Below are positions 9,166 to 20,111 of a stretch of 64,000 nucleotides of DNA, piece by piece. The notes beneath the pieces were generated by a model, which was not told the origin of the DNA, did not search any database, and was given only the letters and a program-made list of their open reading frames with translations. Each line of letters starts with the position of its first letter. Positions within the stretch are counted from its first letter, which is position 1. The position numbers and the translations under genes were made by a program. Where the stretch lies: the NCBI GenBank assembly GCA_963580285.1, contig OY757017.1:15202538-15266537 (forward strand), given 5' to 3'. The stretch comes from Lucinisca nassula. Lineage: Eukaryota; Mollusca; Bivalvia; Lucinida; Lucinidae.

Positions 9166-9683
9166 ATGTTATGTATAACTACGTGTTGTGCATACTCATT
9201 AGAATCGCCTCAATGAGGCGATCTTGTTAGTTTACATGACATGCCGTTATTTTACAGGAAATCCTCCTAAATTTCAGTATATTTAGTCAAATTAGGAAGA
9301 ATTTTCTAATTTTATCTTCAACAAGTATGTTGTGTATACTCGTTAGAATCAGTTCGTAATGAACTGTCTGAATTAGATTTGTTTATGTCTGGAGATTTTG
9401 TCACTTACGGACCGGTTCAGATATTTCTGCAGACAGTGTGGATCCTGATGAGACGAGCATAATGAGCCATCTCATCATGATCTATAGACAGTCTGATCAC
9501 GTCATCCTGTTTATTATTATTTATGATTTTATAGCCAGCAAAGAAACGGCGCATCGCTGTCGGTCCGACGTTGGCTTACTGATTTGTGCTCGAATGGGCA
9601 TTGTTCCAAAGATGGGCATTTGGGCAGTCTGATCAGAGTCTCTGCAGCCTCATTAGCCTTCAAAAGCCTCTGAACTGCAAGGG
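9166..9683. other. gene-free duplicated segment with hairpin remnants
   Basis: No gene is seen. It contains decayed hairpins of the TTAGAATCGCCTC type (9185-9230). A GACAGTGTGGATCCTGATGA stretch is repeated at 32490 and 54478, and the AATGGGCATTGTTCCAAAGA segment is repeated at 33764 and 54664. Confidence 0.5.
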
Positions 9684-10008
9684 AATACCCTTGTTACAAC
9701 GCATAATGTAGTAATGTAGTAATTACTACAATTTGATTTTTTTACTACATTATGCGTTGGCATAGTCGACGCGAAATGAAGTAAAAAAATTATTTCATTT
9801 CGCGTTGATATGCACCATATCGACGCATAATGAAGTAATGATGGTAGAACATAGCTGTCTTCGAAAAGACTTAGGAAGCAATACAGTTAAATTCCTACAA
9901 TTTAGACCACATTTGAGACGGTTCAAAAGTGGTCTTTAAGACCACAGTTGAACAGTCCAAAAGACGGTCTTCCACAAAAGCACACTTAAGGTCAAAATCA
10001 CAAAGAAA

Positions 10009-10130
10009 AAGGTTTATTGGGCGGCATCTCAATGTCGGGTAAAAGTCCCATGAAATTGGAAGCAACGTCTCCAAAATGACCTAAATAGTGTTGACGGGGA
10101 CGTTAAACCTCAAATCAAACAAATCAAACA
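10009..10130 (+). repeat. SINE A 3' fragment
   Basis: Only the last part is present, from CATCTCAATGTCGGGTAAAA to GTTGACGGGGACGTTAAACC and CAAA-like repeats. Confidence 0.7.
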
Positions 10131-10132
10131 AA

Positions 10133-10144
10133 AGACAGACAGGC

Positions 10145-10175
<31 letters not shown>

Positions 10176-10177
10176 AT
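10133..10177. repeat. (ACAG)n microsatellite
   Basis: A run of ACAG units follows directly on the SINE tail at 10130. It is probably grown from the A-rich tail. Confidence 0.85.
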
Positions 10178-10219
10178 GGACAAAAACTATATACCCCCTT
10201 GCATACTTCGTATGCCGGG

Positions 10220-10500
10220 GGTATAAATAGATGGGCTGCACGATGCTTCCACGCAGAGCTGATACCGCCCGTACATGAGTCCTCGTAATCTGCTTAGAAG
10301 GTCTAAGCCTGTCCAGGAAAACTGCTGCGAGTCGGCCCATCCATGCATATAAACCCTATTGCTTTTAATTGGACGGCAGCGATTGAGATGTCATTTCATC
10401 TCAATATCGGGTAAAAGTCCCATAAAATTTGAAGCAATGTCTCCAAAATGACCTAAATAGTCTTGACGGGAACGTTAAACCTCAAATCAAACAAACAAAC
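10220..10500 (+). repeat. SINE A
   Basis: It runs from AATAGATGGGCTGCACGATG to GACGGGAACGTTAAACCTC and a CAAA tail. The first bases of the family are missing. A small hairpin (TACCCCCTTGC facing GCCGGGGGTA) lies just upstream at 10191-10222. Confidence 0.75.
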
Positions 10501-10730
10501 TGTTGACGCATAATGAAGTAAAATTAAGTATGCCACCCATCGCCGCAAAATGAAATAATTCTTTCATTTTGCTCAAACCTCTTAGTATCGACGCATAATG
10601 AAGTAAAAACGACATTTTATTTCATTTCGCGTCGACTATGCCAACGCATAATGTAGTAAAAATTTCAAAATGAAGAAATTACTACATTACTACATTATGC
10701 GTTGTAAAATACCCTCACCAGACTGCCTTG

Positions 10731-11003
10731 GTTTTTGTTTGATTTGAGGTTTAACGTCACCGTCAGCACTGTAGAGGTCATTTTTGAGACGTTGCTTCCA
10801 ATTTCGTGGGGCTTTTACTCGACATTGAGATGAAATGACATCTGAAGCTCTGTCGCCCAATGAAACGAATAGAGTTTACTCGCACCCCTGGGCAGGCTTA
10901 GATCCTCTAAGCTGTTTACCAGTACACGTGTGCGGTCGGTTTCAGCTAAGCGTGGAAGCATCATGCAGCCCATCTATTTCTTGAAGCCCCGATGGGCGGG
11001 GGC
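10731..11003 (-). repeat. SINE A
   Basis: A minus-strand copy, from reversed tail GTTTGATTTGAGGTTTAACG to CCCCGATGGGCGGGGGC. It has an internal deletion in the CGGTCC...CACCGC region. Confidence 0.75.
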
Positions 11004-11227
11004 TGAGACTGGCTTGGTGCACAGGTCGTTGTTCGCACAGGTATTTCTTTCTTTCTTCCTTCCTCTTAACCTATTTGGAGGACATAAGGCGAGGAAAGGT
11101 ATAATACAGTGGAGTTATGAACAAACAAACCAATTAGTCAAACACATGCCTAATTGTTAACTATCATAGATGTACACACATGTACATATTTTGTACAACA
11201 AAGCAAAATCTGATTAATCATCTAATC

Positions 11228-11297
11228 GCATCGGTGGTTCAGTGGTAGAATGCTCGCCTGCCACGCGGGCGGCCCGGGTTCGATTCCCGGCCGATGC
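11228..11297 (+). tRNA. tRNA-Gly(GCC): tRNA-Gly (GCC)
   Basis: A complete 70-nt tRNA. GCATCGG/CCGATGC acceptor, D-arm GTTCAGTGGTAGAAT, anticodon loop CTGCCAC (GCC) and T-arm CCGGGTTCGATTCCCGG are all intact. A T6 terminator begins four bases downstream. It starts a block that is repeated after tRNA-Gly at 34113 and 55055. Confidence 0.93.
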
Positions 11298-12300
11298 AGT
11301 CTTTTTTACATTCGTTCATTAGCAAATTTTCCGTACCATATGTCCGTGTGTCTGCATTTGTCCTTTTATTTATTGAGTAAGGATTCCCTATGTGTCGATC
11401 AGTTGTAAAGTAGATCAAATCAAGAGCGCGTAGTGCGAGTGATTTGACCGACAAACAGTGATTTTTCATTCGATAAATCGCGGCACTAAAATTCTAACAC
11501 ACTTAAAGTCGAAGAAAATTCTATTGGTTAATTCAGATTCTCCCTATCTTACGTTACACCATCTAACGTCAGGGTAACAGTGAATGACGTCATGGAATTT
11601 GATAAAGAAGGCGGCTTTTCTTATCGCGGTGATATATGTTTAGAAATAAGAAATAAATCAGTTCTATCAGTGATTTATTGGGTGATATATCACTGTTTGA
11701 GGTCATCTGCAAAGAAGATCAAATCACGAGCGCGTAGTGTGAGTGATTTGTCCGAGAGTTCTATATCACTCAATAACTCAATATATCACTGAACTAGAGC
11801 TGATCTATTTCGATTCTAACACACTTCAAGTCGACGAAAATGCTATTGATTCCTTCAGATTCTTCCTATCTTTCGCCATTGCTAAAAGGAAACCCGCCAA
11901 TATGACTGACTGTATCACATGCGTTAACCTGTTTTCATTACATAACTGATGCAAGAAAATGACGTTACACCATGTAACGTCAAGGTAACTATGAATGTGG
12001 TCATGAAACAGGAAAAGGCGATTCATCGCGTCGTGCTCTTCCGCCCAATATCGCTCAATATATCACTATATTTGTATAGTGGCTATATAGGCGACCAGTG
12101 TTAGAATTGGACTTTGATACTCTAGAATTTATCCGCAATATTTGCACTCGCAGAATTAAAAATTTTGGAAAGCTTCCATGGAACAGTGACATGTAAACTA
12201 GAGAACTAAAACAAGCTACAAAACATTTTCAAGTTCAGCTAAATTGAGCATGAATCTAATACTGAAAAACAAATGCAAAGCTTCCGAGACGAACGAATAA
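11298..12300. repeat. tRNA-Gly-linked duplicated block
   Basis: There is no coding gene. The block carries palindromes of the form AAATCACGAGCGCGTAG then TGCGAGTGATTTG (about 11416 and 11719). It also has ATCACTCAATAA words, TGACGTCA near 11585, and GTAACGTCAAGGTAAC near 11975. Near-identical material follows tRNA-Gly at 34183 and 55112, with partial copies at 4859 and 16500. Confidence 0.65.
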
Positions 12301-12444
12301 TTGCAGGCACATGGCGTGATTGTGTGTCACATTAACGTCCGTGCAACGTTATGAATTTATGCAACGTCAAATCTACGTCGGTGCAACGTCGTGACGTTGC
12401 ACCGACGTTGATTTGACCTTGCCCTTGCGACGTATGCCTGCTGG
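12301..12444. mobile_element. MITE with AGCAGGCACA-type ends and AATAA target duplication
   Basis: A 144-bp element ending GTATGCCTGCTGG, with a mutated left end (TTGCAGGCACATGG). AATAA occurs on both sides (12296-12300 and 12445-12449). Paralogs at about 16750 and 56150 lack it and read through GAACGAATAAG / GAAAGAATAAGG, so the insertion is recent relative to the duplication. Confidence 0.75.
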
Positions 12445-12904
12445 AATAAGGCTTTTCCAGAGTTCAGGTCACCAGAGAATGCTATATGCATTTTTCCTGC
12501 TCATAAATATTAAAATACCAACAATTTTAATATTTATGAGCATAACAAATGTTCTACTCAGCTGAGTTGAGAATGATAAAAACAATCTAAGCTCTCACTG
12601 ATTTCGATTACGGACGTCCACAGTTTTTAAGGTCAAACTGTAAACAAAAAAACATTTCCATATAAGTTTGACATTTCGGTACTTGTTGGCTGCGTCCTGA
12701 TTTTATCTACGCCCACGGGCGTAGACCATCTTAAGGATAGCTTTTGCTAGGGAAGCATTTAATAAAATGTCATTGTGACTGATTTTCACTTTTCATAGAC
12801 AGGACTGTTTTTGCATCTGATTACCCCCGGACACCCAAACACTGGTTACACTGCAGCATCCCTTGTGTATTAATACCAGGTGATTACCGGAACGCTGTCT
12901 GGAA
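12445..12904. other. gene-free; AT hairpin
   Basis: A strong hairpin lies at 12503-12545: CTCATAAATATTAAAAT faces ATTTTAATATTTATGAG around five or six loop bases. The same hairpin is at 16811 and 56208. Nothing else is recognised. Confidence 0.55.
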
Positions 12905-13110
12905 AGGAGCGTGGTAGCTCAGTGGTTAGTGCAGAGTGCCCCGGTTCGATTCCCGGCAGCGGTAATAAAATCATGGTATCCGAACATGCTCCGATGGCAT
13001 CATTCGCAGGGAATGGCACATAGTGCACCGTCCTTCGGATCAGGACGTTAACTGAAGGCCCCCCTGTGCAGGTAAAAGATCCCTACCGTAGTTTCACTGT
13101 TACTGGGTAG
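12905..13110 (+). repeat. tRNA-derived SINE, family D
   Basis: The head has a tRNA-like A box (GGTAGCTCAGTGGTTAG) and B box (GGTTCGATTCCC) but only a shortened anticodon region between them. The body carries CCTTCGGATCAGGACGTTAA, a SINE-like central motif. Only one copy is seen and its 3' end is uncertain. Confidence 0.55.
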
Positions 13111-13409
13111 GCCTCCATCATGCAAATCTGGAGTGTACGTAATGAACACCTGCCTAGAATGTCCTCGAGGGCGTATGGCAGTGTATTGAGAAAGAACGAA
13201 AATATATCACCTGTACATGCATGATTGCCCTCACGCTTGCAAAATGGTTTACATGATGTTGACTTCGCCATCATCACAACATACGCATGGTAAGTTTTGT
13301 AATTTATGTACTGCACAAATTAATGTGTGCTAAGCGTAGACTCAAGCTTTTTGTGAAAGCTAGTACTTGTATTACCTATAATTGACTAGCACCCCGAGTG
13401 TATGTTTGT
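13111..13409. other. no recognised feature
   Basis: Apparently unique DNA. No gene or repeat could be supported. Confidence 0.3.
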
Positions 13410-13561
13410 TTCAGTTTTACGTACCACCAACAGCTAAGGTCATACGGAGACGGGGTCCCGGTTTAAAGACTCATCCGAAAGTCTGGCGAAACCCGGGATC
13501 GATCCTGAAATCCCAGGTTTATCAGGCGAGTAGTATAACCACTACACCTCAGAGGCTTCTA
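13410..13561 (-). repeat. tRNA-Thr-derived SINE, family C
   Basis: A minus-strand copy: reversed body (TTTTACGTACCACCAACAGC, CATACGGAGACGGGGTCC) followed by a reversed tRNA-like head ending CTCAGAGGCTTC. Damaged relative to 42853. Confidence 0.7.
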
Positions 13562-13569
13562 ACTAGCAC

Positions 13570-13680
13570 ACCGAAACTAGGGTATTTTCAACCAGTGAAG
13601 ACCCTGATTACTGTCTTCTCTATTTGCTTATTCTTCTCTTTTTGTTTAGACTTCGCTGTTTGTAGTGTCTGAAACTCTGT
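13570..13680 (+). repeat. minimal form of the 18-bp repeat locus
   Basis: The sequence ACTAGGGTATTTTCAACCAG, then GTGAAGACCCTGATTACTG, leads into only about four TTC.CT.TTTG.TTA units. Then comes TTTGTAGTGTCTG, the same right border as the large arrays. It is a near-empty homologue of the kilobase arrays at 17275, 35490 and 56685. Confidence 0.7.
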
Positions 13681-13739
13681 AAAGATGCCAATCACAACAA
13701 TTGTCGTCTGCTTGCCGGCTGCTGGTTACTTTAAAAGGC

Positions 13740-13830
13740 ATTGTTGCAAACACTGTGGACCCAGGTCAGCTTCTCCAGGAGCAGTCTGATTCGAGGAAAA
13801 GTCTGATCAGGATCCAAGTGGTTTGCCTGT
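13740..13830. repeat. GCAAACACTGTGGACC fold-back
   Basis: The left arm TTGCAAACACTGTGGACCCA faces CTGATCAGGATCC and GGTTTGCC. It follows the 18-bp array border, as it does at 19481, 37045 and 58965. Confidence 0.6.
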
Positions 13831-13896
13831 ATGCTAAAATGCGTTTGAAAAGTTTACAAGAAGATGCAAAGAGACGACACTCACCACGAAAACACG

Positions 13897-14165
13897 TATA
13901 TATAATTTTGATCCCCTTGAACCCCACTTGTATATAGTAAAACTGGGGTTTGGAGGGGTAAACCTTATTTTCCTTATTTCTGCTCTAAAATATAGATTGT
14001 GGGTACTCGTTAGAACCGCCTCGATGAGGCGGTTCTAACGAGTGCCCACAGTCTATATTTTGAGCAGAAATAAGAAAAATATCACAATTTTTCATCTTAA
14101 TATTTTCGTTTTTTTCCGCGGTAATGTTTACAATGTATTTGTATAGGCGTGTTTTCGTAATGTTA
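13897..14165. mobile_element. palindromic MITE-like element, copy 4
   Basis: The outer inverted ends are ACGAAAACACGTATATA (left) and TAGGCGTGTTTTCGTAATG (right). The core hairpin at 13988-14059 has ATATAGATTGTGGGTACTCG and TTAGAACCGCC arms, perfectly matched. The CCCACTTGTATATAG and TTTCTTATTTCTGCTC subterminal parts are also inverted. Confidence 0.7.
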
Positions 14166-14707
14166 AGATGCATAAAGATTAAGCCTGGTAACCGGAAATG
14201 AAATGGGCCCCGTCAAGCGATTTTGGTACTTATCGCCTTTGCGAGCAGCGGAGGTTCAGGCGAGCCTGCGCATCCGCGCAGTCTCGCCAGAACCTTCGCT
14301 GCTCGCTCATGCAAGCAGTGAATCAAGAGGAAACTTCAGACAGAAAGCCATGTCCCTGGCCCCTCTGAATGGCTGGGCACGCGCAGTTAAATTTTGTCAT
14401 GACGGAATGCTCGAAGACACAAATTCGCTTGGCGGGGCTCAAATACTTTTGGTCATTCAAGGATTAAGCATTACACAATAATTTTAACTTGCGCGCGGTT
14501 TAAATTTATTGGCCAGCGATAATTACGCACAAAATAGCAATATAGGTGCTGCGGTATTGCTAACTCCGGGTCGACTGTTTGCCGAACGATCCAAAATGAC
14601 TTAATTTATCCAAATAGTATGGCTCACTGATAATCACATACATGTAGACAGCAGCACGTGGACAACAACAATATAGGTGCTGCAGTATTGTTAACTTTAT
14701 ATTGACT
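14166..14707. other. tRNA-Val 5' block; paralogous empty site of the DIRS element
   Basis: No gene is seen. Positions about 14486-14520 (TGCGCGCGGTTTAAATTTATT then GGCCAGCGAT, read continuously) correspond to the sequences flanking the DIRS insertion at 37.3/42.66 kb. The AACCGGAAATGAAAT stretch and the GTCGACTGTTTGCCGAACG stretch recur before tRNA-Val at 20112, 43116 and 59507. Confidence 0.5.
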
Positions 14708-15017
14708 GTTTGTTTGTTTATTTGTTTGATTTGAAGTTTAACGTCCACGTCAACACTGTAAAGGTCACTTTGGAGATGTTGCTTCCAATTTTGTGGGACT
14801 TTTACCCGACATTGAGATGAAATGACATCTCAAGCCCTGTCGCCCAATGAAACCAATAGGATTTATAAGCATGAACGGTTCGCCTCGCACCGCGGTTCCT
14901 GGGCAGGCTTAGATCCTCTATGCCGGGCTTACCAGTACTAGTGTGCGGGCCGGATTCAGCTCTGCGTGGAAGCATCATGCAGCCCATATATTTCTTCAAG
15001 CGCCTATGGGCGGGGGC
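14708..15017 (-). repeat. SINE A, full length
   Basis: A minus-strand copy from TTTGTTTGATTTGAAGTTTA to GCCTATGGGCGGGGGC. ATTGACTG lies on both sides (14701-14708 and 15020-15027) and is probably the target duplication. Confidence 0.8.
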
Positions 15018-15223
15018 CGATTGACTGCTTGTCAAACGATTCAAAATCCAGCCAATCATTATCGCTCAGTGGTAATCACATAGACAGCAATACGTGGACT
15101 GCAGCAATATAGGTGTTGCAGTATTGTCAACGATAGGTCGATTGTTTATCGGTCGACCCTAAATCCAATTGATCAATCTAATTTGCGGTTCAGATAAGTT
15201 CGTTTTCAATACATTTATATTCT

Positions 15224-15295
15224 GTTTCCGAGCTGTAGTGGTTATCACATCCGCTTAACACGCGGAAGGTCCTGAGTTCAATCCTCAGCGGAAAC
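15224..15295 (+). tRNA. tRNA-Val(AAC): tRNA-Val (AAC), slightly diverged
   Basis: The anticodon loop TTAACAC (AAC), anticodon stem, T-arm and acceptor GTTTCCG/CGGAAAC are intact. Two bases just after the acceptor differ (GTTTCCGAGCTGTAG instead of GTTTCCGTGGTGTAG), altering position 8 and the D-stem. A T-rich terminator follows. It could still be transcribed, but processing may suffer. Confidence 0.8.
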
Positions 15296-15379
15296 ATATT
15301 TTTTCATTTTTTTTCCTCTCAGTAAAACGTATTACACAGGCTAGCTGTTGTTAGAAAACATTTTTTTTTCACTTAACCC

Positions 15380-15605
15380 TTAACCTTTTTGTACCAAATA
15401 GAATCTTCCATCTTATATATAGCAGGAGTCAATTTCAAAATTTAGGGGTGTCAGGTTGTATTTTCTTCAAATTTTATTTGGAAGATGGCTTAACTTTTCG
15501 CAAACAGTGTAGGCCCTGATTAGACGCCGCATTCTGCGGCGTCTGATCTGGGCCTGCACTGTTTGTCAACTACCCGTTTTGGGGTTTCCTGTACTGAATG
15601 ATTAA
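15380..15605. mobile_element. TTAA-flanked MITE, copy
   Basis: It starts TTAACCTTTTTGTACC and ends GTACTGAATGATTAA. The central palindrome is CAGACGCCGCATTCTGCGGC. No coding region. Confidence 0.65.
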
Positions 15606-17274
15606 CAGTTCAGCGAATTCGGATGCATACAAAATTAAAACACTTATCCTGCTATTCACAATAACCGCTACGTGTGCTAACAGTGTAGATCAAGATCAGA
15701 AGCCATCTGGTGCGAATTTGAATGAATAAATTACATCAAGTAATTTGATTGGCTGAAATGTAAATGGGTGTGGCTAAATTAATTTATGCAGCGGGATAAG
15801 GGTTAATAATGGGTTCAACTTCCGGCAGTAGTATCGCTGTCGGTCCGACGTTGATTGTCTACGCCCATGGGCGTAGACATTATAGAGATTGAGTTTAACA
15901 CGGAAGTACAGCCATTAGTTACCCACAGTGCAGGTTGACCTTTCCATTCTTATGCAACACAACAAGTATACGCTTTCACAAGAAGAAAAAAGCAGCCTAT
16001 AACAAGTGTAAGCTTTCACACAAAAAGATGCCGGCGGGCAGGGCTCTGGCACAGAATTGCTATTACATTTGTACAAGCCTATATTTGCTGCCATATTGTA
16101 CAGTCTAATACAAAAATATACATCTACAACCTCTCGACCTCGACGGACTACTGCTTATCCTATAAGCTACATGTACTCAGCAGCCTTCGGCTCTGGTGAG
16201 CTAAAAAAACATACCTCGCCGTTAGCAAACTATTAGGTTTAATCTTCAGTTAGTCTTCTATAAAGTCCTAACTTCTCCGACAGTTTTCAAGCATTCACTT
16301 TGAAAGATGTCACAAGCATACATGTGCATTTTTTTTAAGATGAAAAACTACTATTTTACATTATTACAGCATTTTTAGACATTATACTTCAGTCGACAGG
16401 ATGTCAATTAGAATATTGCCAAAGACAGTTAATTGTATAAAACACTTTTCTGGGATTCACATTTCATATGTGCTAAGCGTAGACCTAGCTTTTTGTAAAA
16501 GCTATACTTGTCACTCAATATATCACAATATGTGTCTATTGGCTATATAGTCGACCGCTGTTAGAAATGGAATTTTATACTCTAGAATTTATCCACAATA
16601 GATTTTGCACTCGCAGAATTAAAATTTTAGGGAAGCTTCCATGAAGCAATGACATGTAATCCAGACCGAGGCAACAAAACATTTTCATGTTCAACTAAAT
16701 TTAATAAATCTAATACTGAAAAGAAAAACAAATGCAAAACTCCCGCGATGAACGAATAAGACTTCTCCAGTGTTCAGATCCCCAGAGAATGCTACACGCA
16801 TTTGTCCTACTCATAAATATTAAAATACCAACAATTGTAATATTTATGAGCATGACAAATGAGCCGGGGCAACGCATTTCATACAACTTACATGTGCGCC
16901 CAGCGAAGATTCAGATCAGCCTGCGTATCCATATAGTCTGACCAGAGACTTCTATTGCTGCGTGAAGGAGCATTGGGTCCTTAGCTATCCTTAGAGCACA
17001 AAACGAAGACTCTGATCAGACTGCGCGGATGCGCAGGCTGATCTGAGTCTTCGTTGGGCGCACATGTGTATTTCTAGATTTTGTCGTGCGCTGGCTCAAA
17101 TGTTTTACTCAGCTGAGTTGAGAATGATAAAACAAAAAAAAAAAAAAAAAACACTCTATAAGCTCTCTCTGATTTCGAACACGGACGTCCATAGTTAGGT
17201 CAAACCATAATCAAAACACCATTTTAATATAACTTTGACATTTCAGTACTTGCAGGCCCATTACAAAACTAGGG
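15606..17274. other. gene-free duplicated DNA; Helitron-like 3' end
   Basis: Positions 15606-15900 match the blocks after tRNA-Val at 20700, 43686 and 60058. At 16140-16206 lies the hairpin-GGTGAGCTAA end also seen at 3839-3855. Positions 16500-17270 are a partial tRNA-Gly-linked block without the tRNA, including the AT hairpin at 16811 and the phrase GCCCATTACAAAACTAGGG that precedes every 18-bp array. Confidence 0.5.
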
Positions 17275-19400
17275 TATTTGCAAACTGTGAAGACCCTGAA
17301 TAGTATTATTACGGTCTTCACTGTTTGTTTAGTCTTCCCTGTTTGTTTACACGTCGTTGTTTGCTTAGTCTTCTCTGTTTGTTTAGTCTTCTCTGTTTGC
17401 TTTAGCCTTCTCTGTTTGTTTAGTCTTCTCTGTTTACTTAGTCTTCACTTTTACTTAGTATTCTCTGTTTACTTAGTCTTCACTTTTACTTAGTATTCTC
17501 TGTTTAGTATTCTCCGTTTGTTTAGTCTTCTCTGTTTGTTTAGTCTTCTTTGTTTGTTTACTTTTCGCTAATTCTCTGCTAACTTAGTCTTCTCTATTTG
17601 TTTAGTCTTCATTGATTGTTTATTCTTCTTTAATTGTTTATTCTTCTCTGTTTGTTTAGTCATCTCTGTTTGTTTAGTGTTCGCTGTTTATTTAGTCTTC
17701 TCTGTTTGTTTAGTCTTCTCTGTTTGCTACGTCTTCTTTGTTCGTTTAGTCTTCTCTGTTTGTTTAGTCTTCATTGTGTGTGTAGTCTTCATTTGCGGGC
17801 CCATTATTTGGCTAGCGCTCAAAAACTAGGGTATTTGCAAACTGTGAAGACCCGGATAAGTATTATTACGGTCTTCACTGTTTGTATAGTCTTCTCTGTT
17901 TGTTTAGACTTCGCTGTTTGCTTAATCTTCTCTGTTTGTTTTTTTCGTATCTGTTTACTTTAGTCCTCCCTGTCTGTTTAGTCTTCTCTGTTTGTTAAGT
18001 CTTCTCTGTTTATTTAGTCTTCTCTGTTTACTTAGTCTTTTCTGTGTGTTTAGTCTTCTCTGTTTGTTTAGTCTTCTCTGTTTACTAAGTCTTCTCTGTT
18101 ACTTAGTCTTCTCTGTTACTTAGTCTTCTCTGTTTGTTTAGTCTTCTCTGTTTGTTGAGTCTTCTCTGTTTATTTAGTCTTCTCTGTTTACTTAGTCTTC
18201 TCTGTTTGTTTAGTCTTCTCTGTTAGTCTTCTCTGTTAGTCTTCTCTGTTACTTTGTCTTCTCTGTTACTTAGTCTTCTCTGTTTGTTTAGTCTTCTCTG
18301 TTTACTTAGTCTTCACTGTTTGTTTAGTCTTCGTTGATTGTTTAGTCTTCGTTGATTGTTTATTCCTCTCTTTTCCTTAGTCTTCTCTGTTTGTTTAGTC
18401 TTTGCTGTTTGTTTAGTCTTCTCTGTTTGTTTAGTCTTCGCTGTTTGTTTAGTCTTCTCTGTTACTTAGTCTTCTCTGTTTGTTTAGTCTTCTCTGTTCG
18501 CTTAGTCTTCATTGCTTGTTTAGTCTTCACTGTTTGTTTAGTATTCATTGATTGTTTATTCTTCTCTTTTTCCTTGGTCTTCTCTGTTTGTTTAGTCTTC
18601 GTTGTTTGTTTAGTCTTCTCTGTTTGTTTAGTCTTCGTTGTTTGTTTAGTCTTCTCTGTTTTTTTAGTCTTCTCTGTTTGTTTAGTCTTCTCTGTTTGTT
18701 TAATCTTCTTCAGTCTTCTCTGTTTGTTTAGTCTTCTCTGTTTGTTTAGTCTCCTCTGTTTGTTTTGTCTTCTCTGTCTATTTAGTCGTCTCTGTTTGCT
18801 TAGTCTTCACTGTTTGTTTAGTATTCATTGATTGTTTATTCTTATCTGTTTAAATAGTCTTCGCTGTTTGTTTAATCATCTCTGTTTGCTTAGTCTTCCC
18901 TGTTTGTTCAGTCTTCTCTGTATGTCTAGTCTTCTCTGTTTATTTAGACTTCGCTGTTTGTTTAGTCTTCCCTGTTTGTTTAGTCATCCCTGTTTGTTTA
19001 GTCGTCTCTATTTGATTAGTCTTCGCTGTTTGTTTACTCTTCTCTGTTTGTTTAGTCTTCTCTGTTTGTTTAGACATCGCTGTTTTTTAGTAGTCTTCTC
19101 TGTATGTTTAGTCTTCTCTGTTTGCTTAGTCATCGCTATTTGTTTAGTCTTCTCTGTTTGTTTAGACTTTGTTGTTTGTTTAGTCTTCACTGTTTGTTTA
19201 GACTTCGTTGTTTGTTTAGACTTCGCTGTTTGTTTAGACTTCACTGCTTGTTTAGTCTTCACTATTTGTTTAGACTTCGTTGTTTGTTTAGACTTCGCTG
19301 TTTGTTTAGTCTTCACTGTTTGTTTAGACTTCGTTGTTTGTTTAGACTTCGCTGTTTGTTTAGTCTTAGCTATTTGTTTAGTCTTCGCTGTTTGAAGTAT
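17275..19400. repeat. 18-bp satellite array 1 (2.1 kb)
   Basis: Degenerate head-to-tail copies of an 18-bp unit close to TTCTCTGTTTGTTTAGTC. The array opens with a hairpin (AAACTGTGAAGACC facing GGTCTTCACTGTTTG), which also reappears at about 17836-17884. It ends at GCTGTTTGAAGTATCTG. The unit length is a multiple of three and rarely gives stops, so long frames open on both strands (Leu/Cys/Phe/Ser or Lys/Gln/Thr). These are not genes. Confidence 0.9.
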
Positions 19401-20111
19401 CTGTATCTTTGTATAATGCCAATCATAGCAACTGTCGTCGGATTTGTCGGGTGCTGTTTACTAGAAAATTCATTGTTGCAAACACTGTGTCACTGTTGCA
19501 AACACTGTGGACCCAGATCAGACTCTCAAGGAGCAGTCCGATTAGAGGAATAGTCTGATCAGGATCCAAGTGGTTTGCCTGTATGCTAAAATGCGTTTGA
19601 AAAGTTTACAAGAAGATGCAAAGAGACGACAATTTAAGATGCGTTTTTTCCTTGCTATCATAAGGGTTCAGCCTGGTAACCGGAACTTAAATATAATTGG
19701 TCATGGTAACCGGAACTTAAATATTATTGGTCATGGTAACCGGAACTTAAATATTATTGGTCATGGTAACCGGAACTTAAATATTATTGGTCATTCAAGG
19801 GTTAAGCATTATGAAAAGATCTTAATTTGCGCGCGGTTTAAGTGTATTGGCCAGCGATGGTTACGCACAAAATAGCAATATAAGTGCTGGTGGGTCGATT
19901 GTTTGCAGAACGGTCCAAAATCACTTAATTCATCCAACTATTATCGCTCACTACTAATCACATACATGTAGACAGCAGCACGTGAACAATAATATTATAG
20001 ATGTTGCAGTATTGTCAACATTAGGTCGATTGTTTATCGGTCGACCCCAAATCCAATTGATCAATCTAAATTACGATTCAAATAAGTTTATTTTCGTTCA
20101 AAAAATCATCT
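19401..20111. other. tRNA-Val 5' block with fold-back
   Basis: No gene is seen. It contains the fold-back at 19481-19580 (TTGCAAACACTGTGGACC) and a local 30-bp minisatellite (19676-19797). A paralogous empty site of the DIRS element lies at about 19828-19860. Confidence 0.55.
19676..19797. repeat. 30-bp minisatellite, four copies
   Basis: The word GGTAACCGGAACTTAAATAT followed by TATTGGTCAT is repeated four times. Paralogs at about 37220 and 59160 have one copy. Confidence 0.9.

Larger units (their letters stand above)
9684..10715. mobile_element. multi-hairpin DNA transposon with 8-bp target duplication
   Basis: The ends are inverted repeats: TGTTACAACGCATAATGTAG from 9692, and its complement ending at 10707, about 35 bp with a long GTAGTAATGTAGTAATT stretch. 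AATACCCT flanks both ends (9684-9691, 10708-10715). Empty sites (GCGAATACCCTCACCAG) occur at 33850 and 54750. Each end folds on itself through CGCATAATGAAGTAA and CGCGAAATGAAGT words. An 8-bp duplication suggests a hAT-like group, but no transposase is present. SINE A copies are inserted inside. Confidence 0.65.

Noticed and set aside
17278..19395. Long open frames rich in Leu/Cys/Phe/Ser
   Set aside because: They are translations of the 18-bp satellite, whose unit is a multiple of three and lacks stops in several frames; both strands are open.
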